A DNA stretch of 64,000 bases, from assembly GCA_013396635.1 (NCBI GenBank), contig WBMW01005529.1:329573-393572 (forward strand), given 5' to 3'. Of the stretch, positions 48,965 to 61,319 are shown one piece after another. The translations under genes and the position numbers were made by a program. The notes below the pieces were generated by a model. It was not told where the DNA came from. It ran no database searches and was given only the letters and a program-made list of their open reading frames with translations. The stretch comes from Penelope pileata. Lineage: Eukaryota > Chordata > Aves > Galliformes > Cracidae. Each line of letters starts with the position of its first letter. Positions within the stretch are counted from its first letter, which is position 1.

Positions 48965-50037
48965 TTTCTTCCATTTTTCATCACTTTTGCCATGACTTCT
49001 ATTTTCAGAGGAAGAGAACAATCAATGAGAAATATCTCACCCCTGATTTGTTTCAGTTAGAGAGAGAAAGAGTAGCATCTATTTTATTGTGCTATATTAC
49101 TTGCAGATCAAATTCAAAATAGAACTGTTTACTGAAATGTTTGGCTAGAAATTTGTTTTAAACTGAATGTACAACTAGTAGCAATTTTGCCAACTAAATA
49201 CCTGCAGATACTGCTTGAAGAGTTTGACAAATATTTTAAAGATAGTTAAAATAATAGTACGCTTCAGATTCTCAAATTGAAATTGTCTCATTTAGACCAT
49301 TCGGTAGCCAGAGAGCCCTTCTGAACCCAGCCTTTCATTTCTCACTCCACAGATGCTGTATTGCACATGTCAAGAGTTCTAGAGCATGGAGAATTTATTC
49401 CTGTCCTTTCTGCTTCATCTCCAGTGGTTTATGTTCCTCAAAGCAAACAGTAGAAGGAACTGATCCTGAATATAAATAACTTCCTGAAGCCTTAACTTCC
49501 GTTCTTGTGCACGGATCTATGACATGAAAGCCTGTCTCCAGATATTTACTGTTTTGTTTCTTTCACAGCATTATGTAAACAAATTTATTTGTATGGAAAC
49601 GTGAACTTTTCTTTATTTAAAGCTTAATATTGTCCTCCTGCATGTTCCTTGCCGAAATGTTCCTCTTCAAATATGACAAGTGTCTGACAACACAAACAGA
49701 AGACTGTCTTATTGAGAGTTAATCAACATTCATTGAGGGGGAAAAAGTTGTCAGTAAAGACTCTGAGATGCCTTTTGTATGACTCCTAATTAAAGTTTGC
49801 ACCCCTGTTGACAATTAAGATCAAGTTTCAAGAAGTGGCACTAATAAAAGGAGAAAGTAGGAGAGAGTTAAGCTCTGAAACTTTTTCAATATTTCTAGTA
49901 AAATATTTAATTTTAACTGAAAAATGCACTCAAAACAGTAGTAACAATTAAATTATACATTAATAATCACAGATCTTCACACATAAAACCTGATTCCCTA
50001 AGTGTTTCATGTGAACAGAAATAGCAACATCACCTAC

Positions 50038-50121
50038 CTTGCTAGTCAAAACGGTCTGAATAACACTCTGAATGAACTCTTCATAGATGACATAAACTCC
50101 AAGTTTATTGCCAGTCAGAAT
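50038..50121 (-). CDS. Exon of the spliced minus-strand gene (84 nt, phase 0-0)
   Basis: The acceptor is AT-rich and ends ATTTTTCAG; the donor is AAG-GTAGGT. The 28 codons run ILTGNKLGVYVIYEEF then IQSVIQTVLTSK, a plausible amphipathic helical stretch. This is among the clearest exons by splice sites and residue composition. The following intron (42035-50037) is the longest in the gene and carries two CR1 copies and two mariners. Confidence 0.72.
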
Positions 50122-50908
50122 CTGAAAAATTAATATTTTGCCCTTCTTTAAAGCCCACAAATACAGAACATGCATACTCACACACACATATATACACAGT
50201 TATTATGTATATACATGAGTATGTGTGAATATAACTGTGTATGTATTTCTTACTGAATTATAATGTTGCAATGGAAAAAGCGAGAATTTTTCACTGCAGC
50301 TTCTGCTTCTCTGTTTTATGAAAATTGATGAGGAATGGAGTGGCAGAGAGTGGGCAAAGGCAATCTAGCACAAGAACACTTAATTCACTCTTTAGCGACA
50401 GTTCCACTACACTAGGAAAGTTTGGGCTGATTCAGCTGAAACTGGCCAGTTTCCAAATGGACTGGCACAAACTTCTTTACAACATCACCTTTACCTACCT
50501 ACCTGTGCTATCCCTTCTCCCTGAAAGCCAGACTATTCACAGCTGCCTCCTTCCCTTTGCTGGTGTCTCCACTGTTGACTCCAGAGTCACGTGGCCCTTG
50601 AAGGAATTAGCAGGCAGCTTTTCCCCTTCATTCTTTCTCACTCCTGTTAGGCTTGGCCAGCACCTTTCCAGTGACTCAGCAATGTTTTCATGGGCCTTGG
50701 TTGCACCATCAGATGAGAGGCTATCATAGGAGAGAAACTCCCTGAGGCTGTTTGAAAAGGCAAGACTAAAAGGCTGACAAATATTTTTCTGTAGAATGTT
50801 CTAGGCATGCAGGAAAATAAACCTCTGGCAAACTATTAGATGCTGCAAAAGTTTTTATTCTAGAAAATACATCTAATTACATTACTGACATGAAATCAAT
50901 ATTCATAC
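50122..50908. other. Intron of the spliced gene
   Basis: Contains alternating TATA/CACA sequence at 50165-50250. A 134-codon plus-strand frame (50325-50729) has no supporting signal. Confidence 0.5.
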
Positions 50909-50965
50909 CTTTAGGGTTTCTTCATCCTCTTTTTCAATATTTGAATTGAACAAAATGTGGGAAAA
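50909..50965 (-). CDS. Exon of the spliced minus-strand gene (57 nt, phase 0-0)
   Basis: The acceptor is GTGTTCTAG and the donor AAG-GTATGA. It contributes 19 codons, FPHILFNSNIEKEDEETLK, with an acidic stretch. It is symmetric in phase, so skipping it would keep the frame. It lies 787 bases from the next exon at 50038-50121, the closest spacing in this half of the gene. Confidence 0.65.
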
Positions 50966-52732
50966 CTAGAACACAGGAGCTAGTGTATTTGCCTATTACA
51001 ATTGCTGTCATATCTATGTGACAACGTGAACTCAGGCTCAACTCCATACAAGCTTATTTCTAGCTGTAAAAAAAAGTGCAACTGATCCTCCATTACCCTG
51101 TGCATGGAGTCATTTTTAGCTGTTGGGAGACAGCTACAAATAGCTACAAATGGAAATAGCAGCAACATATGAATATATTGTCATTCAGTGGTGTTCAAGC
51201 CTTAGAGATGACCAAGATAAATAGCCAGCACCATGTTAATCTTCTCAAAGATCTTGGTCTCATGTCATGAAAAAGTCTTGCTTTCAAGTGATGAAGTTTA
51301 TCCTGTAAATTAAATCTCTAAAGTAATGGAAGAAATAACCCATGACACTGGTGGGGGAAATTAAATTAGAGTCACTAATAGCAGGTCAACACTGTCTGAG
51401 CAGAGGTAATAGAAGTGACCACATGAATGATAAGCAAGCCTTCACTAGGCTGTGACATCTGTCTCCCGGAGACTGTGACAAACATTCATCTGTGTGGCAA
51501 GCAATTCACAATTCAGGCACTAACATGTTTATAGTGCAGCCTGACACTGCTGGAGCCAGGGCATGCCAGTCTCAGCAGAATGTTCTAATTCCATAATGAA
51601 GATCATTAAGACAAGTAAAAATCTTTAACTTCAGTCTCTCTGCTAGATCAATCTGCCACTGCTCTGGATAATCTGATTATTTATTTATTTATTGATTGAT
51701 TGATCTGGAAAACATTTTCTGAACTAGTTCAACCCCCATTCCTCCCAATATAGCTACGTTACTATAACTCCATCCTATAGCAGTAAAATACAAAAGATGA
51801 GGAAGTAAAAAGGATAGATTCTATTTCAGAATTGTAAAGCTCCAGAGTATGTTTTTTCTAAAGACTTTAACATCACTGCAATAGCCATTGGCAAAATAGC
51901 AGGGTAAGATGTCAATTTAAAAAGGAATCTTGCATGTCATACAAAGAACATCTGAAATTCAGGGGCTGATTTATTTCCTAATACCTGAGCATCATCACTG
52001 ACCTTTTGGAGTAAACATAACAATATAATAAATAGTATTTGGCCAGAAAAAACATGAGTTTCTATAAAATACTGGACTAGAGGGTAAGTTCATATTCTAA
52101 CACTTCTTCCCTCTGCATTAAAAAAACATACTAACACACACTACTGTGATTACCAAATATCTTCAGCAGGAATTAAGAATAAAGAGTAGACAGGGAACAG
52201 GATAACAAATAGCAAAGTGCTCAGCAAAGTAAGCGTGTAAGTAAATAAATAAACCTTTCTGCATATGAGTTCCTGTTCAGATAAGAAAACAGGTTGAAGG
52301 AAATGCTTGTTTACATTATCCACAGGATATATGTGATCTTAACCTTTTAGTCATTATGTTAAAACAAACAGCATATTAAAATGGAAATTTCCCCAAAGTT
52401 TTGATTTGCAAAATGAAATAACAAACTTCATATTCCTTTCTTGTTCACGCTTCTTGTTTCCATTTCAGTGGTGATTAGGCTTACTCGGTATTAATGATCA
52501 TTTGTAAATACTATCATGTGGTTTAAAAATCCAGAGGTATAACTAGAATGATAAAACATTTCTAAAAATGTCAGTACGAATTTTCTGGTGTTGCAGTAGA
52601 CACGAGTGCTCAGAATTTGACATTTCCAAATAACATCCTGGCACAACAGTCAGTCTTCAGAGGCAGGACATCGATCTCTCCAGCTCTGCAACACACTTCC
52701 TCACATCTGAAACTTTCTACTTGTGGACATAC
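50966..52732. other. Intron of the spliced gene
   Basis: AT-rich unique sequence with a (TTTA)n/(TTGA)n run at 51678-51704. No other feature. Confidence 0.5.
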
Positions 52733-52800
52733 CACATCCCTTTCCACACACAGAGGTCTGTCTGAAATAAATTCTATACTGGCATCAGATCCAGACCCCA
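52733..52800 (-). CDS. Exon of the spliced minus-strand gene (68 nt, phase 1-0)
   Basis: The acceptor is pyrimidine-rich (CTGCTGTTTCTGTCAG) and the donor is GTG-GTATGT. The exon reads GSGSDASIEFISDRPL then CVERDV, entering in phase 1 and leaving in phase 0, as its neighbours require. The same frame stays open another 43 codons past the donor before a stop, so read-through to an alternative terminal exon is conceivable. The opposite strand also has an open frame here (see findings). Confidence 0.58.
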
Positions 52801-53978
52801 CTGACAGAAACAGCAGTCCTGGATAAATGATTAGTTGAAGATACACAAACAAAATGAAAATAAGACAAACACCTAGGGATGAATGGGTAGACAAAACAAG
52901 CAAGCAAACAAATAAAACCTAGTTAAGTAAAATCCTCCCAAATGTTACCTTTTGCATTCTTCATAAGCCGGATTTCAGAGCTTGATAATATACAGATTCA
53001 TTTAATTTTGTTTTTCAAGTTTTAAGTATCAGTTCTAGAAGTTGTAAACATCATGTACAGTGTTTCCAGAGCAAAAATAAAACTATCTTACATCTATTTA
53101 AAAAAAAAAAGTCAGAAAGAAAGTTTTCAAATAAATAAAACTTTCAGGAGCGAATGATCAAAGACCAAGGAAAATTCTTTTGGAAAATTCTGGACATCAA
53201 AACTGAAATAGCATCACAATAAGGGGAAAAAATGAGAATTGAAAACCTCAAATTTTTTAGGAATTAATGTTCCAAAGGTAACTTTAACCTATCTCTGCTC
53301 TGACTGAAATCAAGTCATTTGCAACAACAACAAAAACACATCTCTAAAAACTGCAAAACTTATCCTTATTGCAAAAAGAATTTTTACAGTTTTCTAAATG
53401 TTTCAGTGAATTTTAAGGCATATTTAGATAGTCACTATCTCTCCATTAGAAATTGTCCTGGTTACGTTGTGGTAGTAGTTGGCTGCCAGAAAACTTACTA
53501 CTGACTCATCCTTGTCATGGAGGCAGCAGATTAAAAGCCTGGAGATAAATATGCAGCCATGCCAGCCACAATTCACAGTCAGGACATAAATGAATCCAGC
53601 ATGTTAAGGCCCTGAAGTCACTCTCAGGCCTGTCTGTCCCCACCCACCCCCTTGGGGCTCCCCATCCCTGCCCAGGGACCATCAGCCATCTGTGATACTC
53701 TACCTAATGGCCCTTGTCTGTCAAGAGACAAGGGCCTATATGAGAGCAGCTCGTCACAGGCCTGAAGAGTTTGCACAATTTTCCTCAGGAGTCCAATAGG
53801 AAAGATGAGTTGGTGGTCACAGCATAAAAAGGCATGAATAGTAGCTTGTTTAATCTCAGAATAAATAATGGTTATCTAGAAGGACAGACTACCTACTCAG
53901 ACTCTCACACCTCTAACCTGTTTTTTGATGAACAGAAATAATCACAGAAAACAAACATTTAATCTCATTTATACTTAC
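52801..53978. other. Intron of the spliced gene
   Basis: Unique, with a GC-richer patch (53610-53760) that contains a perfect 11-bp stem hairpin at 53709-53736. Confidence 0.5.
53709..53736. repeat. Hairpin, 11-bp stem
   Basis: GGCCCTTGTCT, six-base loop, AGACAAGGGCC: a perfect stem in an otherwise AT-rich intron. Confidence 0.9.
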
Positions 53979-54042
53979 TTCTCATTAAGTTAAGGAGACA
54001 AAGAAAAGATTCATCCAGGGTGCAGTCAAAGCAGATGTGGTT
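53979..54042 (-). CDS. Exon of the spliced minus-strand gene (64 nt, phase 0-1)
   Basis: The donor is near-perfect (GAA-GTAAGTAT). The acceptor is ACTATGCACTAG. Phase 0 reads NHICFDCTLDESFLCLLNLM and one more arginine, leaving one base (A). The other two frames contain stops, so the frame is forced. The leftover A plus TG of the next exon makes a methionine codon. The acceptor tract is weaker than the donor. Confidence 0.62.
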
Positions 54043-56157
54043 CTAGTGCATAGTCAAGTGAAGGTTTTCATCAAAAAACCTGGCTGAGCAGAGAGTAGTA
54101 AATTGTAAAGATCACGTCCTTCTCTCCCTTGCATGAGAGAAGTTTGGTGTACAAATGCTGAAATGTCCTAAATCCCAAAGCCTATTCATTTTGGGAAAAT
54201 AAAAGTTTTAATCACAAATCTGCCTACTGGGAGATGGCAAAGAAAAAATACATCACGTAAATAAAAGTAGTTGAAAGTAGTTTTCTCGTGCCTACTTTAT
54301 CGCCTATATCCAACCTAAAACTGAAAATTGAGCAACAAAAGAAATAATTTTGGCATCCCTTGTATCATGTCTAGGCCACACTATCGCACCAGTGGCATAC
54401 CCTCCATATAGCAATGATGTATTTCGAAATTGTTCTGCAAACCCACATCCTCAGAACAAAGCAATTTCACAGAAGTTAATAGTATTGTGGCTGGCCTAGG
54501 CTAGCCTAGAATCAGGTCCATATCTATATACATGCTTGTGTTTAGGCATATGTATATATATTTCTGCACATATTCATGACATGACATAGGTTTGTCTGTG
54601 TAGGCTTATAAATACATGCCTATACATATGTAAATAGATCAGATACAAAATATACCCAGCCATTACAGAGGCTTGAAAGCCTGCTCTCATGCACTAACAC
54701 CAGACTATTCCCAATATTACTTTTATTTGCAACAGTTCTCTCACCTCCTAAAGACAATTAGGGAGGAAAAAGTTGCACATTAAGTGGTTCCATTATGAAT
54801 TCATTTGCTAGGGTTTTTTTTATTAGCACAGAGAATGATGAATTAATCTGGTATTCAAGCAGCTCTCATTTCTGCCTCCAATAAGAGTTCCCTCATAATG
54901 CAACATTAGTTAAATGTACCATCACAATAAAAATCTAACCAAAAAAGACCCCATATGTTACCTTAAATAATGAGCCCTCAGAGAAGCTGAATTAGTACTA
55001 TAAATTAGGAAATGTTGCATTATAGTAAGAATATATTATTCAGTTAGCATTGGTTCGCTGGAGCAACAGCCAAACTCAGTCATTCTGTCTCCTAATTTAA
55101 TTGTATTAATAAAATAAAATAAAATAAAATAAAATAAAATAAAATAAAATAAAAATCAGTAATAAAACAACCTTCTCTAGAGCCCACATATCTTCTTCCA
55201 TGTATCCCAGAGGAATAAAATTAAAAATCATGGATTCCAGCTTCACCATCAAAAGAATAAATGCCAGCCTGCTACTTATGTGTCACTAGGAAATTTCATT
55301 AATACACACCTACTCATGTGCCAAAGGCTTTAACAGAAATATTATGTAAGACAATTTTTAAGAACACTTCTAATCTGTCCAGCCATGAATTCTCCATTCA
55401 ACATAACTCATCAGACATCAATCCTTCAGCTTGCTTTCTAACCATCTGACAATCCATAGACAAACCACCCTCTTACCCTTTTAACTGACACCTTCCTCTT
55501 GAGTATCATAACAAAATGTTTTAATTCAGAGAGATTAGATTAACTACACAAACCTCCCACATAACAAAAACGTTGTCTACAGTTCTTGTTTGTGGGAATG
55601 GCACACACAAAACGCTGTAGAAATTTGGATTGCCATTTCTCTCACTCATAAGCCAAGCCCTTCAAATTTTTTCTTGTTGTTCTTGACCATTCTCTGTTTT
55701 TCATGGTCATTTTTTTTCTTGTTTTTTTTTTTTTTGTTGTTAGTTTGTTTTTGAGAGAGAGATAAATTAAGCCATAAACACTGAAATTTTTGCCCAGATT
55801 TCAGGCTACATCTGTCAATTGGCTGGGCAGATAGGAACAGTGAATACTTTTCCCAATGTATGGTGATTTTGACAGACTTTTTCAATAGGAAAAAAAAAAA
55901 AAAAGAAGTTTAGCAAAGAGAATGAATGAAACTATGAATTTTTCATTTGACCCACAACTGCTCTCCCACAATGTGGCAACACTAGGCACAGAACAAGATC
56001 ATCGATTACATCTATGCTAGTGAATTGAAAACATAGTTATGAGTTCCACTCTGCAGTTTTCTGTACTGCTGAATGATTAGCGCAGTTTTGGCCTGAGTCG
56101 ATTGGTATTCTCTTTATGTCTGGGATATTTCTAGACTGTGAATCACTATTAACAAAC
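54043..56157. other. Intron of the spliced gene
   Basis: Contains the AAAAT pentanucleotide repeat at 55111-55150 and T/A-rich tracts at 55708-55745 and 55889-55904. Confidence 0.5.
55111..55150. repeat. (AAAAT)n pentanucleotide microsatellite
   Basis: Eight perfect AAAAT units in tandem. Confidence 0.95.
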
Positions 56158-56282
56158 CTGTCCATTCTGGAAAGGAATAAGAGAGTTTAGCTGCGTGAAT
56201 GCAAACTCTGCCAGGACATGCAGCCTCAGGACGAGCAAATGATCTTGAGGCCATTTGATTTGTTTCCTGATCAAAAATGTAA
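56158..56282 (-). CDS. Exon of the spliced minus-strand gene (125 nt, phase 1-0)
   Basis: The acceptor is a T-rich tract ending TTTTTCAG and the donor is CAG-GTTTGT. In phase 1 the exon gives 41 codons beginning TFLIRKQIKW and ending SLIPFQNGQ, with a leucine-rich middle (LLVLRLHVLAEF). A second frame (phase 2-1) is also open across the exon, but only the phase 1-0 frame joins the next exon at 53979-54042 without a stop. This is the most 5' exon I trust. Confidence 0.6.
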
Positions 56283-59200
56283 CTGAAAAATTACAGCAGT
56301 AGTATACATCTCCTAATAGATTGAATTGTTCAGGAATTTCCAGTGACATAATTAATATCTGCCTTAGAAAGCAAAATTCATTAAAAAAACTAGAAATTCG
56401 AGAAATTAGAAAATTAGAAATCAAGTTCATTAAAACCTAGATGTTTTGTAGGAACATTCCTATCAATTTCAGCAAATAAATAAGATCTAATCAAAATTAG
56501 AGACAAAAATGACATAAGCCACCAGAAAGATCAACAGTCCAGCTTATAGGCATGTGAGATAATGAAATTCAGGTTCCAGTTTTGAACAGTTTCTTGTGTC
56601 TTCCACTCATTCAGCCTGTACAACTATTTTGAACTAATAGCTATTCTGAGACAAAGCACTGTTGTTCTTCAATTTTTAATTTTTTTCTTTTTTTACTTGT
56701 TAAAGTTTAGGTTTCAGTCCTCAGAGAATGTATTTTTTAAATATTTCCTACACAGTTCTAATCATAAATTATGATTCTTTCATCTTTATCCATTCTCTTC
56801 TTTGATGCCTGCTAAACACTGACTCAATCATTTACACGTTCTTTTATAAACACTTGTGGATTAAGATCTCCTTCATCAGCACATAATTTTGATTTTTCAC
56901 TTGATCCTGCAATAGGATCTAAGTACAACTTATAATCGGAGTCCACTGATGAACATGTCACATAACAAGAGGTAAAAAGCAAAACAAAACATAAAAACAC
57001 TTAAGTAAACGTAAGCTATCTTCAGTTTCTTAAGGGCATCAGTAAATTCATTTTATCTTTAAAAAGATGGACAAAAAAGGGTATGACTCTGATCATAGGA
57101 GTTACACAAGGGCTCTAATGTTGGTCATTGGTAAATTCTGTAAAGCATATGCATGGATGCTCTGCTCCAAATAGATACTGTTTCAGTTATCGTGGGATCC
57201 AGGATACAGGCAGATGGCTTCAGCAGTTCAGGCACAGCCAATGCTGTATCACTGAACAGACACAAAAAGACACACCATTGAAATGATGCCAGTGCTTTGG
57301 TGAGGTTGTATGATGACTTGTACTACAATAAAACATTTCTAAATTTATAACAAGAGGGCTGAAAAAGGTAAAATGCTCAAGGTTGTATTGAAAAATGTTA
57401 TTGTTGAGGTGTTAGCCTGTTTGTTGTATCCTTTTAGACTCTGCTTACTACCAGAATCTATAGTCATCTAATTTTTCCATCCCTGGATGTTTCAGGTACA
57501 GCTTTTGTGTTTAAGCAGGCCTCGGCAGAGATCCATGTTGTCGCCTTGTCCCAAAAAGTAGTCTCTTTACACTCACTCTGGACTGATGACCATTGATAAT
57601 CACAATACTTCCTAGTCATTCCCATGCTACTGTCTCATCCTTCTATTATACAGCAGATTCAAGGGTTTTCTTCTAATTCGGTCACAGTTTCACAACACCT
57701 GAAATCTCACCAGTTTTCCTTGATGAAGTGTCAGAAGGTTCCTGCTCCACTTGCAAGTATATGAGGCTATGAAATGTGAATGAATGCAGGCCTTTTCACT
57801 ACTTGGCATGTGTATGTGTCTTTCTTCTCTGTGCAATTTTTTCCTTTCTTCTTTTTTTCTTTTTCCTTTTTTCTTTTTTCTTTTTTTTTGGTGCAAAAGA
57901 GGAAGTTCACATCTGTTCTTTTTGTTCTCACGGTTTGATGCTCTGAACAGAAAAAATGAAAAAGGCTGAATTTAATGCTTCTGTACTAGAAGATTTAGCA
58001 TGCTTTTCAGCCTGTCACTGAACTGATGAAAGGCAGCACAACTACACACTTTTCTCAACTGAGCTCAGATACGTTTTTTCACTGGAGTTCAAATCTCCTG
58101 CCAGCAGCTCACTGCAGTTTCAAATTATTCTCCTTCCGTATTCAGTTTCTACGTGTAGATTAGCCCATGCTCCTTCTTCCTGGCTGTAAATTTGTCAGTT
58201 TTAAAGATTTAATAGTTAGGTTGCAGTGGTGACAGCTCTATTTGTGGCACACCTCTGCTCCCACACTTGATGGAGTTTGGTGCTCAGCCGTAAAGTTCAA
58301 CTTTCCAACACCTTATCAATCAGCCTCTCTGTGTGACCCCCTTCAGGAAAGATTTAAAGGACATAGTGCATATTCTTCACAATGAATATAATAATTGGAA
58401 GAAGAGTAGGCTTTGTTTTGTTCCTCTAATACATCAATACTTTCAAAGGATTGGTTGGCTTTTACATTAACTCACATATGGTACAAAAGGTGGAATTTGT
58501 GGAAAGAGAGAAAAAATTCTTACAGAAAATAGAACAAGTAATTTTTTGAGAATCCTTATGGCTTGTCTCTGCCTTAAAAATGTCCTGATTGTATAATGAA
58601 GCAACATCATTCTCTGTCCTTTTCCCTTTAGAACAACCCGTCGTGATCCCCTATGTGAAATTCAGAAATATTGAGCTTCTCTCTCAGTTTTGGTTTATGC
58701 CTTCTATTCCAAAAAACATGGGTGGGAAGGGGTAGGAAAGGACCACAGACTTACTGAGAGGTGGAATTCTTTCTCAAGAGCAGACAAAGATGTCTGACTT
58801 AACCATTTATCATACAGATTCTGTCTCTTTAGGTACAGTCCCATGAGCATGTTTAATTCAATTTACAACGTCCAGCTGACTGGGACCTGTTCTTAGATCA
58901 TTTTTTGATCAGGAAATTCTAGAGTCAGGGAATGGTAATAAAAGAGTATTCTTAGTCTCCAAAAATTGAGACAAGGTATAGGGCAAACAGAAGCTGTAAT
59001 TTTCTTCTTTACTGCCCTTTCTTGTTAAAGAGAAAACTGAGTTGAACAGTTTGAAAAGGAGGCAAAATCACCTTCTACGGTAGCAACTTTCAGACATATC
59101 AACTACTGCTGAAGAATACATAGCCACGTATTGAAATAAAGGATACATGACGAAACTGTCATTGCTAGGAGGAAGCTCTCAAACTGGAGTTAGAAGAAAC

Positions 59201-61319
59201 ACAGAATTTCAATCAAAACCACTTTACTGACTGTTCTTCCTATTTTTGTGCTTTTCACAGTCCTTATTAATCAAGAGTATATAACTCCAGTTTTAAAGGA
59301 AGCAAGGCAATCAGTTTTGCAGCTAAAATTACCGAAAGAGAGAAGAAAGTCAGAGAAGAAAAGTTAATAAAGCAAACGAGAGAATAAACAAACTTCTTTA
59401 CATAACACACTAAACTCAGCCATTTTAACTCACTCTCTTGCCCATTTAATGTTCCTGCTTAACCTACTCTGCCACAGATATAATCTTTGGTCAAACTCCT
59501 GTGTGTTGCTGTGCATTCTTCTCCAAGTTTTTGTTTGTTTGTTTGTTTATCTGTCTGGTTTTGTTTCTTGTTTGTTTTGAATACAGCTTCTTTAATGACA
59601 TTAAATCTTTAACAGCTGTTGGAAAAATTTTGTTCTAGTGACTTTGGTAGAAGAAAGGGGCACAAAGTCAGGTCCCAGCAACATTTAAAGGGTCAAAGCA
59701 AGTTACAGATACAAAAGTAAGCGCATCATTCAAAAGAAGAAACTAGAGGATCTGGAGAGAGACACAGAACAAGGAATTTGAGGGCAGCTTAGTTATGAAT
59801 CAGCCATTTGTCTGAACAGTCACAACAGTTTGAGATCTCATGGTGGAGATTCAAGCACTTCTTCCAAAGAAGTGTGGTATCATAAATAGGTCACTCATAC
59901 ACAAGATATTTTTCCCATCTACTGCATTCCTGCAGTAGGGTTGCTCCAATTTCTAGGGAGAAATATATTACTAACCTAGAATAATTAATTTTTAAGAAGA
60001 ATATGAAGACTAAAGACACAAAGGCACAGTGAGACACAAAGAGGACCCAAGGAGAAATCTTTAGCACATCTTGTCATATAGATTAGGTACAACTCTGTTT
60101 CATGTTGATGAATTACGTTCTTGGGGAATATCAGCCCAGTAAACCTCTTAAGCTTGAGCTCATCTGTGGCTATTTCATGTGTATGTTTTCTTTTTTTTTT
60201 TATTAAAAAAAAGGCAGGCAACTTGTGCGTTGTGCACGTCTACGCAGCACTGTGGAGATGTAGTGCAGAAAGATGTGTAACAGTCTGAATTGCATCTTCA
60301 CTATAGCATTCTTCCATTCCACTCTGGTTGGTCCCTCAATTGCAAGCCTAACCCATGTATTTGAAATTTCAAATCTAGATTATTTTGTATATGAAAGTGA
60401 AAAACACGGAAGTTAGTGTGAGAGTGATGGGGCAGCAATAATTCTATAGCTGTAATTTCTGTACTAAAAATCATACAGTGGTTTTTTACATAATGGAGTC
60501 AATTCATTATTTTTTTACAGTAAAATTGGTTATGTTTGTATTTGCTTTATTTTCTGGGATTTTTTAGTATTTCTGCTCCCCTCCCATAAAGCAAACCACA
60601 CCACCATTGTCTGACTGCTATGGGCAAAAGAAAGATTTAACAATAGTAAGTACAGTTTATTTGTAGATTTGAGCTCAGACCTGAAAGTAACACTGTTCAA
60701 ATCAAAACAAACATTTTCCTTTTCCTTTTAACATAACCACAAGTGATACCGCACATCAACAACTCAGATAAAGGGAAGGAAAACTGCAAGCTCTGGGTGG
60801 TGCTGAATACCACCCCTTGTGAATAGAGGGTCACTAACATCAAGCAATTAATCAGTTTTCTCCTCATTGTTATGCACTTTGTGTTTATGAACTGTTCAGT
60901 CCTACAAACAACTCAGAGATAGTGAATGTATTAATAATCAATCATCAAAAGTCCCTAAGCTCTGCAGTTCTCCTTCAATGCATTCTGACACCATCACCTT
61001 GTTTCCCTGTCTCCATGAATCAATTCTGGCAGCAGTTCTCAGGCTTCACCCAGGTGACACAGCTGCTTGAGGTGCTGAACAGAATGGAAAAGAAAAATGT
61101 TTAGAAAAGGCAGATTGAAAGAGACCAAACTGAAAGGTCTAGGTTTATATTAAAACAAATTAAAATTCAAAATATAACGGAGTTGTGCAATTGTTCTAGC
61201 TGTTTTCCTAATAGAATAACTCTGCACAGGAGACACAGTTCTTCCTGGTGAGACCACAGACGAGAAACAAGCTTTTGGAAGAATGTGATCCATGAGGCTC
61301 AAAGCATCTTTTCATCTTC
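56283..61319. other. Probable intron or upstream part of the spliced gene
   Basis: Contains a pyrimidine-rich tract (57838-57889) and a (GTTT)n run (59530-59548). No exon with matching phase was accepted in this stretch. Confidence 0.4.

Larger units (their letters stand above)
42046..50037. other. Longest intron of the spliced gene, repeat-rich
   Basis: Contains the GC-rich block 42530-42945, CR1 copies at 43789 and 45409, and mariners at 46992 and 48279. An additional exon of phase 0-1 would explain use of the stronger acceptor at 42045, but I found none. Confidence 0.5.
24038..56282 (-). other. Spliced protein-coding gene, C-terminal 12 exons (unidentified)
   Basis: Gene-level entry for the twelve exons listed separately. 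Seen directly: each internal exon is bounded by AG on its upstream side and GT downstream when read on the minus strand. Donors include GTAAGT, GTATGT, GTGAGT, GTAAGC and GTAAGG. Exon phases run 1-0, 0-1, 1-0, 0-0, 0-0, 0-0, 0-1, then 1-1 until the terminal exon, and the joined frame is open for 384 codons to a TGA. Exon lengths (39-180 nt, terminal coding part 242 nt) are normal for vertebrates. Inference: this is the C-terminal part of a larger protein, since the first exon found enters in phase 1. The product looks helical and leucine-rich, with no signal peptide, transmembrane block or catalytic motif that I recognise, so I assign no function. A possible ATTAAA poly(A) signal for this strand lies at 23606-23611. 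Confidence 0.7.

Noticed and set aside
50325..50729. 134-codon plus-strand frame
   Set aside because: No motif, splice support or repeat identity. It lies in an intron of the minus-strand gene and is compatible with chance.
52597..52829. Plus-strand terminal exon ending in DPDPTDRNSSPG
   Set aside because: The acceptor is plausible, but no plus-strand partner exon was found, while the minus-strand exon fits its neighbours in phase.
57440..57500. Minus-strand segment MEKLDDYRFW with a GTAAGC donor
   Set aside because: Exit phase 2 forces the next exon into a frame that cannot join the exon at 53979 without a stop.
60922..61104. Plus-strand frame ending QLLEVLNRMEKKNV, with a strong minus-strand acceptor opposite
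   Set aside because: Minus-strand frames after the acceptor all stop quickly, and the plus frame has no partner exon.
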